The notes beneath the pieces are model-generated. The model worked only from the letters and a program-made list of their open reading frames with translations, had not been told where the DNA came from and did no database searches. A DNA stretch of 64,000 nucleotides from Leadbetterella byssophila_A (GTDB lineage Bacteria; Bacteroidota; Bacteroidia; Cytophagales; Spirosomataceae), in contig JBEBRR010000003.1 of assembly GCA_040394735.1 (NCBI GenBank), forward strand, positions 45,505-109,504, in the 5' to 3' direction. This document shows positions 27,401 to 35,106 of the stretch, one piece after another; within the stretch, counting starts at the first letter, position 1, and every line of letters starts with the position of its first letter. Both the position numbers and the translations under genes were made by a program.

Positions 27401-27815
27401 TATCTGCTCCCACCGTTGAAACCGAGCCGGTCAGGTTAGCTTTTTTAACGGTGCCATATCCCACCACCACCACATCGTCCAGCAGGAGAGATGCGCTGGT
27501 CAGAACTATTTTATAGTCATTTGTATTGGGATTCAGCTGAACCTGCTGCTTTTCAAACCCAATAAAAGAAATCTCCAGAATACCATTTGCAGGCGCTGAA
27601 TTGATTGTAAACTTTCCGTCCGCGTCTGTAGACACACCTATTGTGGTGTTCATAACCACCACCGAAGCCCCCGGTACCGGCTCTCCGTTACTTTCTGTTA
27701 CCGTACCGGTGATTGTCCTTGACTGCCCCGATCCCGCCAGGGGGAGAAGAAACAGAAGCAGGGCAACCAGCCGGCCATACTTTGAAAGATTTTTTCGAGT
27801 AAAATTTTTTCTCAT
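24468..27815 (-). CDS. SusC/RagA family TonB-linked outer membrane protein
   Basis: TonB-dependent beta-barrel importer that works with SusD. The ATG at 27815 (MRKNFTRKNLSKYGR) gives a signal peptide (VALLLFLLPLAGSGQ), then the carboxypeptidase-like N-terminal extension (TITGTVTESNGEPVPGASV), the plug (DDVVVVGYGTVKKANLTG through DGVIADMVP) and a 22-strand barrel ending in SGGLTLTF with the C-terminal Phe needed for barrel assembly. A Ca-binding-like loop, DVNGDGKYGNDDD, is present as in most SusC proteins. 1115 residues, normal length. It lies downstream of the sensor-regulator gene on the same strand, with its own 375-base upstream gap. Confidence 0.96.
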   Translation of the reverse strand: MRKNFTRKNLSKYGRLVALLLFLLPLAGSGQSRTITGTVTESNGEPVPGASVVVMNTTIGVSTDADGKFTINSAPANGILEISFIGFEKQQVQLNPNTNDYKIVLTSASLLLDDVVVVGYGTVKKANLTGSVSTVGADKIANRPVMNMATALAGTAPGVVVTQGSGNPGSESVAIRIRGIGSFNNSSPLILVDGVIADMVPVNTDDIESVTVLKDAASAAIYGSRAANGVILITTKKGKKGADPRITFNSLFAHSQAVTDLKFMSSTADFMELHNIAKQNANPTSTSPDYDLATIAEWRAANANPNGTYTNPVTGQTIPNSLAYPNTDWAQVLFQPDVYQRYGLSLTGGSTNSNYMMSIGYQNNPGTLNNTGMERYNARVNLETRIADRINFGTQTYATKEFKDPGSTSMTYLLQAFPGITPIYNGKYGASEDPNTTQKDNILQQVAANGGQNEFTRLNTTWFANVDILKGLNFEARFNYNEYAREDENYSQNLPKYSFRESFETPKESIGNLEQATTYRYSYNSMSYTNNLLLRYNNSFGKHDFGGLLGFEQYYNKYSGFSASKRGLMDWTITDITSGATMESIGGNAKQEYAMLSYFGRLNYAFDGKYLFEANLRQDASSKFAPGNRAGWFPSVSAGWVVSNEPFFKSSLNAIEYLKLKASYGTLGNTVSGNYDWQTLYKQVNNVFNQQVANGVIQSTIQNLGLSWEKLTTYNFGLEAAFLKNRLNTEIDLYYRKTSDILTAAIIYNTMGNISAPMSNTASLGNKGVDVTIGWNDKVRDFRYGVNFNVNYNSNRVTGFKGTLNYAQDASTPDIWGNPTWRYTNLADVSTGGNTRRVEGHMIDEWFLRRPYSGDGTYRNSDGSINPAGGPKDGMIRTKADLEWVKSMIAAGYSFNNNTVGSGAANIWYGQMIMADVNGDGKYGNDDDREFTGKSQTPKFTFGMNLTAAWKGFDINTLFSGRLGSYHYINDRGANGSIISNTGDIVPADSWTKYYFYDAVQAHTNYEGYDPATDPNASINAKYPRLLSASSIMQDNTFYLYNSSFLKLKSLQVGYTLPQKWIRSARISNLRVFFAGENLLTIKDKNFEGVDPELGSGLIVYPISKLYSGGLTLTF

Positions 27816-28190
27816 AGTTTTTAATTGAATTAAATAGTTAATCGGAATTGCATCCATTTGCAGCTCATTTGCCGATCGTTTAAGTACGAGTTTGAATGTA
27901 TTCCAAAAATATAGGGGGGTAATTTCGGAGCCGGTGAAAATCTTAAATAAAAGAAAGAAAATCTTAAATATTTTATAAAAAGACCTTTTTACAGAGATTA
28001 CAAGAATTCATAAAATACTTATATGCAGTGAATTACATAAAACAAGATAAAACCGTACGTTCATAACAGATTTCCCGGGCGGTATGGTTTACAGGGCCGG
28101 TCAGGTACAGGAAAACCTGTCCCGAAGCCTGAGCACCGGTGAACAAAAGGGAAAATGCATTTTAAAGGATACCTGCAGCAGGGCAGGGCA
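27816..28190. other. Gap upstream of susC; likely regulatory, no gene
   Basis: 375 bases with no plausible gene. The part nearest susC is AT-rich, with a TATTTTTG box at 27911-27904 on the minus strand. The binding site of the AraC-type regulator encoded next door would be expected here, but I cannot identify it from one sequence. The end near 28070-28190 is less AT-rich and contains the small hairpin ACAGG-AAAA-CCTGT. Confidence 0.5.
27904..27911 (-). promoter_or_regulatory. Candidate -7 box of the susC promoter
   Basis: TATTTTTG on the minus strand matches the Bacteroidota -7 consensus TAnnTTTG and lies about 90 bases before the susC ATG. No TTG box was seen at 19-21 bases upstream, as expected for a promoter that needs an activator, so this is only a candidate. 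Confidence 0.3.
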
Positions 28191-31100
28191 TTAGCTCCGG
28201 CCTGTAGAAGTAGCAGCCGTAAAGTCGCTCGGCGCCACGCCAAAATATTTTTTGAACTCCTTAGTGAAGTATTTCCTGTCATTATACCCAACGGCACCGG
28301 CCACTTCACTGATATTTATTTCTTTCTGAACGAGAAGCTCGGCCGCTTTTCTGAACCGGTGAACTTTCACCACCTCATTGACCGACATACTAGTTAATGC
28401 CCGTACCTTCTTATACAGCACGGGGACGCTCATACCGATTTCCCTCGCCAGTTTTTCCACTCCGAAATCCACGTTATCCATATGCTCGTCGATGATGCGG
28501 GTTACTTTTTCCAGAAAAATATCGTCAAGGGAAGCGCCTGCCGGCTCTGTCCCGGTCCGGGTAAGATTCAGACGGGTGAGTTCCTGGGTTGTTTTCTGCC
28601 GGATACGGTCGCGGGCAGTAAGCAGATTCCGTACACTCAGACTCAGCACCCGCGTGCTGAAGGGCTTGGTGAGGTACAGGTCAGCTCCATGCCGGAGTCC
28701 TTCGATCTGCTCATTCTGGGTTGTCCTGGCGGTGAGCAGTATCACCGGAATATGACTGGTACGTTCATCGGTTTTTATTTTTTCACACAGCTGATTACCG
28801 TCCATTTCCGGCATCATTACATCCGAGATCACCAGCTCCGGAATCTCCGTTATGGCTGTCTCCCAGCCTTCCTGTCCGTTTTCAGCCGTAATAACCCGGT
28901 AAGAAGGCGGGAAACACGCTGCGATCAGCTGCCGGAGTTCAGGATTATCCTCTACTACCAGCAGCGTGCCTTTATTCCGGACACCTGTTTCAGTTGCACC
29001 GGTGATTTCCCGGATCTCCTCCACTTCAGGATCATGAATTTCCGGAGCCGCCTGCTGCACAAGCGGAATGTCCGCATTTTTCGGCAATACCACTGTAAAC
29101 ACGGTTTTGCCCTCTCTTCCCTCTGCCGCCGGAATGCTTTCTACCGAGATATGGCCCTTATGCAGTTCTGTAATATTCCTGGAAAGAGCCAGGCCTATCC
29201 CGTATCCTGTATTCTGCATACCGTGGTCAGCTACCTGGAAAAAATTGGTGAACAGCCTGGAAAGAAACTGCGGGGCAATTCCCCGTCCGTTGTCAGTTAC
29301 CCGGATAGCCACATCATCATTACGGGCCTCGGCAGACAGCTCTATCCTGCCGTTTTCAGGTGTAAATTTGATAGCGTTGGCCAGGAGGTTGAAAAACACC
29401 TTTTCCAGTTGCTTTTCATCAAAATTCACGTCAATAACCTCTTTGTTATGAACAAAGGTCATGTCAATATGGGAAGCCAGGGCTGTCTCCCGGAACGACA
29501 GCCAGATTTCCCGGAGAAAGGGCACCAGGTTCTGCCTGCGGGGAAACAGCTGCAGGTGATTGGTCTCCGCTTTCCGAAAATCCATCAGCTCGCGTACCAG
29601 GTTAAGCAGGCGGTTTGTATTGGCCCTGACCTGCGAAAGCTGCTGGTGTACGAAATGGCCCGACGGGCTTTCACCGAGCAGCCGCTCTACCGGTACCATG
29701 ATCAGCGTAAGGTGGGTCCGTATTTCATGCGAAGCATTGGTAAAGAAATTGAGCTTGGCCTGGTGCAGTTCATCTTCCTTTTTAAGCAGTTCCTGCAGGA
29801 AAAAGAAGCGGGCGATCAGGAATACGATTCCCCCCGCCAGCAGAATATAGAAGCAATACGCCCACCATGTCAGCCAGAAAGGCGGTTTTATCGTGATTTC
29901 AAGGGTTTTTACATCGCTCCATACGCCGTCATTGTTAGCTCCCTTTACCAGGAACAGGTAAGATCCGGCAGGGAGATTGGTATAGGTGACAGATGCTTCC
30001 GAAGTCTCCTTCCAGGTTTTGTCATAATCTTCCAGGCGGTACTGGTACCGGTTTTTTTCACTTTTAATATAATTCAGTAAAGCAAAATCAACGGTAAACG
30101 TATTCTGCTTATACGTCATGCTTACTTCCGCCTGCCGTGTAATATCTTTTTCCGGGAGTTCGCGTCCTTCTTCTCCGCTGTGTAATCTGAGGCGGGTAAA
30201 AACCAGGGGGGCCTTATGCGGGTTATTCCTGATCTCATCCGGCCGGAAATACGTTATCCCGTTGTATCCGCCAAAGTAAAAGCTACCGTCAGACGACCTG
30301 AAATAGGAGTTATAATTGAACTCATTTCCGGCTATTCCGTCATTCTGGCTATATACCCTGTAGATACTTGTTTCAGGAAAGAAGTGAACAAGCCCTTTGC
30401 TTGTGCTTAACCACAGGTCTTCTTTCTCTCCGCAGAGGATACCCACAATATTCACCGATTTGAAAAAAGAGCCGGTGAATTTTGTAAACTCCTTCCCGTT
30501 CAGCTTTACTACTCCGTTATTCCAGGTCCCGCCCCAGAGCTCGCCCCTGTTGTTCTCTGCAAAACAGTTGACCACCAATGTGGTATCTGCTACCCTTATT
30601 CGACCGTTTTCTATCCGTCCCACTCCCGTAGTTCCGAATGCCCATACGGTGTTCCTGGAATCTTTAAAAAGATACTTATAAGGTGTTGTGCCTGCCGGTA
30701 TATTTACCTCCCGGCCGTTGGTCAGCTCCCTCCCCTTCCTCCTGAATACACGGAGTGCCGTATTGGTGGCGACCCAGAAATTCCCCAAACCGTCGTCGCT
30801 CACAGAGGTGACCTCGTTGATGATCTTTTCACCCGGCGGGTCAACCAGGTACCCGGCAAAGCTTTTCCCATCCGGCAACAATACGCTCAGCCCGCCACCA
30901 TGCGTGCCTACCCAGACGTTCCCGTCAGTATCCCGGTAAATCATTTTGATCAGATTAGACCGGAGAGAGGAAGCATTTTGCGGCTCATCCTTATAATAGC
31001 TGAAACTACGGGTTGCCCGGTTAAAATAATTTACTCCGCCGCCTTCCGTACCTATCCACAGGTTCCCTTTTCCGTCATCAACCATGCTGCTTACCACATT

Positions 31101-32141
31101 GTTGCTGATGCTGTTTTTCCGGTTATCTTCCCTGATAACTGAAAAAACGGTATGGTAGGCATAACTGATATTTACTCCTCCGAAGTACGTCCCCACCCAC
31201 ATGGAGCCCGCATTATCCTTCAGAATCGCAAATACGGAATTCTGGCTCAGGCTTGTTTCATCCCCGGGTATCCGGACCACTTTTTCAAATGTTCTGCGCA
31301 GCGGATTAAGTACGCTGATCCCTTCCTGCGTACCTATCCAGAGATTTCCGCCGCCGTCAGCTGTAATGCACCGGATATGATCATTCACCAGGCCTGCAGA
31401 GGCATTATAATTTGTAAAAGTTTTCGTAACAGGATCAAACGAGCAAAGACCGCGGTTTTGTGTTCCTATCCAGATGATATGCCGCTTATCTTCAATGATG
31501 GAGGTTACGAGGTTGTCCCTTTTCTCACTGAAAGGCCTGAAATACGCTACCCTGTAGTCCCGTCCGGAGAGCTCAAGACAGTTCAGTCCCTCATCTGTTC
31601 CTATCCACATCTGTCCCCTGCTGTCCTCAAAGATCCCTTTGACGATATTTCCTGAAATTTTATTCCGGAAAGAAGTAATTTTATTCCCCCCGGAAACCGT
31701 AAAAAGGCCGTTTTGAGTCCCTACCCAGAGAATTCCTTTCGAATCTTCATAAATACTGTACCCGTTCGTCAGATTCCTCTTTGATCCTACCCGTTCAAAA
31801 GTATCCGTTTCCCGGTTATACCTGTCAAGCCCTGCAGAAGTACCTGCCCAAAGGGTTCCGTCAGAAGAGGTATAGAGTGAGTTTATATGTTCGCTGGAAA
31901 TAGTGGAGGTGTCGTTTGCATCATGCCGGTACACTTTAAACCGCCTGCCGTCATACCGGCACAGGCCGGCAGTGGTACCTATCCACATAAAGCCGGTACT
32001 GTCCTGGGCAATAGAAATAACGCTGTAGTTAGGCAGGCCGTCAGACACAGAGAAATGCCGGAAGAGTTTCTGTTGGGAAACTGCAGCGGGTACTCCCGCA
32101 AACAAACAGCAAAACATCAGGCAGGGCAGAAAACGAAACAT
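28191..32141 (-). CDS. Hybrid two-component system sensor/response regulator (HTCS)
   Basis: One-protein regulator of a polysaccharide locus: a periplasmic sensor binds an oligosaccharide and the cytoplasmic half activates transcription. The ATG at 32141 gives a signal peptide (FRFLPCLMFCCLFAGVPAAVS); an upstream GTG at 32153 is less likely. Domains in order: about 12-14 Reg_prop propeller repeats (SVISIAQDSTGFMWIGT), Y_Y_Y domain (LPAGSYLFLVKGANNDG), TM helix (WAYCFYILLAGGIVFLIA), HisKA (ASHEIRTHLTLIM), HATPase (NLLANAIKFTPENG; DNGRGIAP), receiver near residues 1057-1174 with phosphoacceptor Asp in LVISDVMMPEMDG, and AraC-type HTH (ISEVAGAVGYNDRKYFTKEFKKYFG). The usual Pro after the phosphoacceptor box (HEIRTPL) is His. 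1316 residues, normal. Confidence 0.96.
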   Translation of the reverse strand: MFRFLPCLMFCCLFAGVPAAVSQQKLFRHFSVSDGLPNYSVISIAQDSTGFMWIGTTAGLCRYDGRRFKVYRHDANDTSTISSEHINSLYTSSDGTLWAGTSAGLDRYNRETDTFERVGSKRNLTNGYSIYEDSKGILWVGTQNGLFTVSGGNKITSFRNKISGNIVKGIFEDSRGQMWIGTDEGLNCLELSGRDYRVAYFRPFSEKRDNLVTSIIEDKRHIIWIGTQNRGLCSFDPVTKTFTNYNASAGLVNDHIRCITADGGGNLWIGTQEGISVLNPLRRTFEKVVRIPGDETSLSQNSVFAILKDNAGSMWVGTYFGGVNISYAYHTVFSVIREDNRKNSISNNVVSSMVDDGKGNLWIGTEGGGVNYFNRATRSFSYYKDEPQNASSLRSNLIKMIYRDTDGNVWVGTHGGGLSVLLPDGKSFAGYLVDPPGEKIINEVTSVSDDGLGNFWVATNTALRVFRRKGRELTNGREVNIPAGTTPYKYLFKDSRNTVWAFGTTGVGRIENGRIRVADTTLVVNCFAENNRGELWGGTWNNGVVKLNGKEFTKFTGSFFKSVNIVGILCGEKEDLWLSTSKGLVHFFPETSIYRVYSQNDGIAGNEFNYNSYFRSSDGSFYFGGYNGITYFRPDEIRNNPHKAPLVFTRLRLHSGEEGRELPEKDITRQAEVSMTYKQNTFTVDFALLNYIKSEKNRYQYRLEDYDKTWKETSEASVTYTNLPAGSYLFLVKGANNDGVWSDVKTLEITIKPPFWLTWWAYCFYILLAGGIVFLIARFFFLQELLKKEDELHQAKLNFFTNASHEIRTHLTLIMVPVERLLGESPSGHFVHQQLSQVRANTNRLLNLVRELMDFRKAETNHLQLFPRRQNLVPFLREIWLSFRETALASHIDMTFVHNKEVIDVNFDEKQLEKVFFNLLANAIKFTPENGRIELSAEARNDDVAIRVTDNGRGIAPQFLSRLFTNFFQVADHGMQNTGYGIGLALSRNITELHKGHISVESIPAAEGREGKTVFTVVLPKNADIPLVQQAAPEIHDPEVEEIREITGATETGVRNKGTLLVVEDNPELRQLIAACFPPSYRVITAENGQEGWETAITEIPELVISDVMMPEMDGNQLCEKIKTDERTSHIPVILLTARTTQNEQIEGLRHGADLYLTKPFSTRVLSLSVRNLLTARDRIRQKTTQELTRLNLTRTGTEPAGASLDDIFLEKVTRIIDEHMDNVDFGVEKLAREIGMSVPVLYKKVRALTSMSVNEVVKVHRFRKAAELLVQKEINISEVAGAVGYNDRKYFTKEFKKYFGVAPSDFTAATSTGRS

Positions 32142-32421
32142 CCAAATAACCACATTTTAACAAAAATTAATACAAAATTAACCCTCAAATCCGAAAGGTC
32201 AACCTGGTGACCATTTTTAAGAAATACTTAATATTCTCACTATGAATACATTAAAAAAATATTTAAAATAACACCCCTATAAATTTAAGAAATTCTCCAT
32301 ATAATAGTACTGTATAGACTTAACATTGTATTCTAAATCAGCCGAGCAGACCTCTTTCTTTACATCCAATTGAAGCAAACACCCGCACTCTCCGGAGCCG
32401 GGCTAATCCAAAATCTAGATC
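32142..32421. other. Divergent promoter region between sensor and GH88 genes
   Basis: 280 AT-rich bases with no gene. On the minus strand a TTG-N19-TAATTTTG pair faces the sensor gene. On the plus strand the closest match to a -7 box is TAAATTTA near 32279. Regulatory sites for both genes are expected here. Confidence 0.5.
32173..32202 (-). promoter_or_regulatory. Candidate promoter of the hybrid sensor gene
   Basis: On the minus strand TTG (32202-32200) is separated by 19 bases from TAATTTTG (32180-32173), matching the Bacteroidota TTTG-N19/21-TAnnTTTG architecture. Predicted transcription start lies near 32166, about 25 bases before the ATG. Confidence 0.45.
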
Positions 32422-33690
32422 ATGTATAAAAAATTCCCTGTCTTATTTTTAGTACTTCTGGCTGCCTGTACAGCCACCCGGCAGCTTCCTGCAGATAATT
32501 TTGCAAAAGACAACCTGGCCTATGCCGAACAAATGCTTTCCGCTCAGCTGCAGGAAGCCAACAAAACTTTTTCTGCCGAAAAGGGGTCTTTCCCGCGTAC
32601 CTCCAATAAGTCGGGTGCACTGGCCTCTACTTCCATGTACGACTGGACCCCCGGTTTTTTCCCCGGCAGTCTCTGGTTTCTGTACGATAACTCAAAAAAT
32701 GAGCATCTGAAAGCCGAGGCCGTCAAATGGACGGAGAAGCTAAAACCGCTGGAGCACTTCACCGGCCACCATGACCTGGGCTTCATGATGTACTGCAGCT
32801 ACGGCAATGCCTACCGCTTTACCGGGAATGAAGCCTACAAAAAGATACTGATCAATGCGGCTAAAGCGCTGAGCACGCGTTTTGACCCGGTCACCGGCTC
32901 TATTAAATCCTGGAATACCTTCAAAAGCTGGCATGGCAATACAACGTATGATTTCCCGGTGATCATTGACAATATGATGAACCTGGAGATGCTGTTTTTC
33001 GCCTCAAAGATAAGCGGTGATACCACTTTCCGGCACGTGGCGCTTACTCATGCCCTCACCACCCTGAAAAACCATTTCCGGCCCGATTACAGCTCGTACC
33101 ATGTGGTATGCTACGATTCCCGGACCGGTGAGGTTACAGCCCGTGAAACAGCTCAGGGATACGCCGATAATTCTACCTGGTCAAGAGGGCAGGCCTGGGC
33201 TATTTACGGCTTTACCCTGTGCTACCGTGAAACGGGAGATCCCCGTTTCCTGGAAATGGCGAAAGGACTGGCCGGTTATTATCTCAAAAACCTTCCGGCT
33301 GACGGGGTACCTGCCTGGGACTTTAACGCCAATCAAAAAGGCTACCAGCCTGGTAAAAACTCCTATGCCAACAAGATCAGTACCCCGTACCGCGATGCTT
33401 CCGCGGCAGCTATTACGGCATCTGCCCTGCTCGAGCTCAGTACGTTCACGGAAGGCTCTACCTCACGAAATTACCGGGAAGCCGCTGTAAAAATGCTGGT
33501 ATCACTGAGCAATGATACCTACCGTGCCCAACCCGGCACCAATGCCGGTTTTATCATTAAGCATTGCGTAGGCAGCATCCCTCACCAGACGGAGATCGAT
33601 GTCCCCCTGGTGTACGCCGATTATTATTATATTGAAGCCCTGCACCGGTACCGCAGGCTGCTGGCAGGCAAGGGCATTTCCGAAAAATAA
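32422..33690 (+). CDS. Glycoside hydrolase family 88 (unsaturated glucuronyl hydrolase), lipoprotein
   Basis: Hydrates and cleaves the unsaturated uronic acid that polysaccharide lyases leave at the non-reducing end of oligosaccharides. A lipobox (LFLVLLAAC) predicts lipid anchoring. Signatures of the (alpha/alpha)6 barrel include YDWTPGFFPGSLWFLYD, HHDLGFMMYCSYGNAY with the first candidate Asp, IIDNMMNLEMLFFAS with the second, GYADNSTWSRGQAWAIYGF and VPAWDFNANQ. 422 residues, slightly longer than cytoplasmic members. It begins a two-gene cluster with the DUF2264 gene. Chondroitin/heparin- or ulvan-type substrates are possible; the sequence alone does not decide. Confidence 0.92.
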   Translation: MYKKFPVLFLVLLAACTATRQLPADNFAKDNLAYAEQMLSAQLQEANKTFSAEKGSFPRTSNKSGALASTSMYDWTPGFFPGSLWFLYDNSKNEHLKAEAVKWTEKLKPLEHFTGHHDLGFMMYCSYGNAYRFTGNEAYKKILINAAKALSTRFDPVTGSIKSWNTFKSWHGNTTYDFPVIIDNMMNLEMLFFASKISGDTTFRHVALTHALTTLKNHFRPDYSSYHVVCYDSRTGEVTARETAQGYADNSTWSRGQAWAIYGFTLCYRETGDPRFLEMAKGLAGYYLKNLPADGVPAWDFNANQKGYQPGKNSYANKISTPYRDASAAAITASALLELSTFTEGSTSRNYREAAVKMLVSLSNDTYRAQPGTNAGFIIKHCVGSIPHQTEIDVPLVYADYYYIEALHRYRRLLAGKGISEK

Positions 33691-33762
33691 CAGAATAGTC
33701 TTTCAGGTAAAGCCGTTTTCCGGCAAAACCGGCCCGCCACGAAAACAGAAAACCCCAAAAGC

Positions 33763-35001
33763 ATGAAGAAATTCGTAATTATCCTGCTCCTGCTAAGTAC
33801 GGGAGCGCTTTCCGCCCAAACCACCACAGGTGCCCAGGACCGCGCCTACTGGGTAAAAGCACTGCATAAGATTGCATGGCCGGTGGTTGACAATCTTTCC
33901 AGGGAAACCCTCCGGCAGAACATGCCGCTGGAACAGGGGCCGGAATATTACCTGGATGCCGGTAAGGTGTCGCATCTTGAAGCCGTAGGTCGTTGCCTGG
34001 CGGGGCTGGCCCCCTGGCTGGAATTACCGGATGACAACACCGAAGAAGGCCGGTTAAGGATGAAATATAAAGCCGCTCTCGTGAAAGGCCTGACCCACGC
34101 GGTAGATCCTGGCAGCAAAGATTACCTGAACTTCAGGGAAGGTAACCAGCCCATCGTAGATGCGTCATACCTGGCCCAGGCATTTATGCGGGCGCCGAAA
34201 GCGCTGTGGGAGCCGTTGGATACGGTCACCAAACAAAGGTACGTTACCGAATTTAAATCCCAGCGGAACCGAAGCGGGGCCTACAATAACTGGCTCCTCT
34301 TTTCCGGTATTATTGAAGGTTTTCTGCGCTCTGTGGGCGAAGAGTTCGACCCGGTGCGGGTAGACTACGCCCTTAACAAAATGAAAGAATGGTACACCGG
34401 TGACAGCTGGTATACCGACGGCGAGAAATTCAGCATGGATTATTATAATTCCTATGTCATCCATTCCATGCTGGTAGACCTCCTGGAAACCTTAAAAACC
34501 CGGCCAGCCGGAAATTACCGGCAGAAAAGCTACAATACGACCGAAGCTTATGAGCAGGCGATAAAAAGAATGATCCGTCATGCAGAATTCCTTGAACGTA
34601 TTATTGCCCCTGACGGTACATATCCGGCCTTTGGCCGCTCTGTAACTTACCGCACTGCAGCCTTTCAGGCATTAGGTCATACGGCCCTGCTGCATAAGCT
34701 TCCGGAATGGGTGAGTCCTGCTCAGGTGCGCTGCGCACTTACGCAGGTATTTTACAATATGTATGACGGAAACCAGAATTTTGATGCCCAAGGCTGGCTG
34801 GTGCTGGGCTTTAACGGACATCAGCCCATGATGGCCGACCAATACACTTCCACAGGCAGCCTGTACATTGCCACGCTGGGCTTTCTGCCCCTGGGCTTAC
34901 CGGCAGCAGATCCGTTCTGGACAGCTCCTGCCGCCGACTGGACGGCCAAAAAAGCATGGAGCGGCAAGCCGGTTAAGAAAGATTATAAGGTGGAATACTA
35001 A
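33763..35001 (+). CDS. DUF2264 domain protein, secreted
   Basis: 412 residues with a signal peptide (MKKFVIILLLLSTGALSAQ) that probably delivers it to the periplasm. The body looks like an (alpha/alpha)-barrel: KVSHLEAVGRCLAGLAPWLEL, DASYLAQAFMRAPKALWEPL, NWLLFSGIIEGFLRS, WYTDGEKFSMDYYNSYVIHSML. I assign it to DUF2264 from these conserved blocks. Family members often sit in polysaccharide loci and may be lyases or hydrolases, but no activity can be assigned here. It follows the GH88 gene by 72 bases and is likely co-transcribed with it. Confidence 0.85.
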   Translation: MKKFVIILLLLSTGALSAQTTTGAQDRAYWVKALHKIAWPVVDNLSRETLRQNMPLEQGPEYYLDAGKVSHLEAVGRCLAGLAPWLELPDDNTEEGRLRMKYKAALVKGLTHAVDPGSKDYLNFREGNQPIVDASYLAQAFMRAPKALWEPLDTVTKQRYVTEFKSQRNRSGAYNNWLLFSGIIEGFLRSVGEEFDPVRVDYALNKMKEWYTGDSWYTDGEKFSMDYYNSYVIHSMLVDLLETLKTRPAGNYRQKSYNTTEAYEQAIKRMIRHAEFLERIIAPDGTYPAFGRSVTYRTAAFQALGHTALLHKLPEWVSPAQVRCALTQVFYNMYDGNQNFDAQGWLVLGFNGHQPMMADQYTSTGSLYIATLGFLPLGLPAADPFWTAPAADWTAKKAWSGKPVKKDYKVEY

Positions 35002-35003
35002 AT

Positions 35004-35058
35004 AGTGAACAGTTAAGGAACATTTAATAAGCAGATAGTATAACTGTTCACTTTTAGT
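35004..35058. terminator. Probable terminator after the DUF2264 gene
   Basis: AGTGAACAGTTA (35004-35015) pairs perfectly with TAACTGTTCACT (35041-35052), followed by TTTAGTTTTTC. The 25-base loop is long for an intrinsic terminator. The AGTGAA/TTCACT words belong to the dispersed intergenic word set of this genome. It lies between convergent genes. Confidence 0.6.
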
Positions 35059-35106
35059 TTTTCACTTAAAAGACTAGTTGAAATGCAATGCTAAATCCCG
35101 CAACTC

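Noticed and set aside
28482..30080. 532-residue open frame on the plus strand
   Set aside because: Entirely antisense to the kinase and receiver part of the hybrid sensor, whose motifs are unambiguous. The translation has no recognisable domain.
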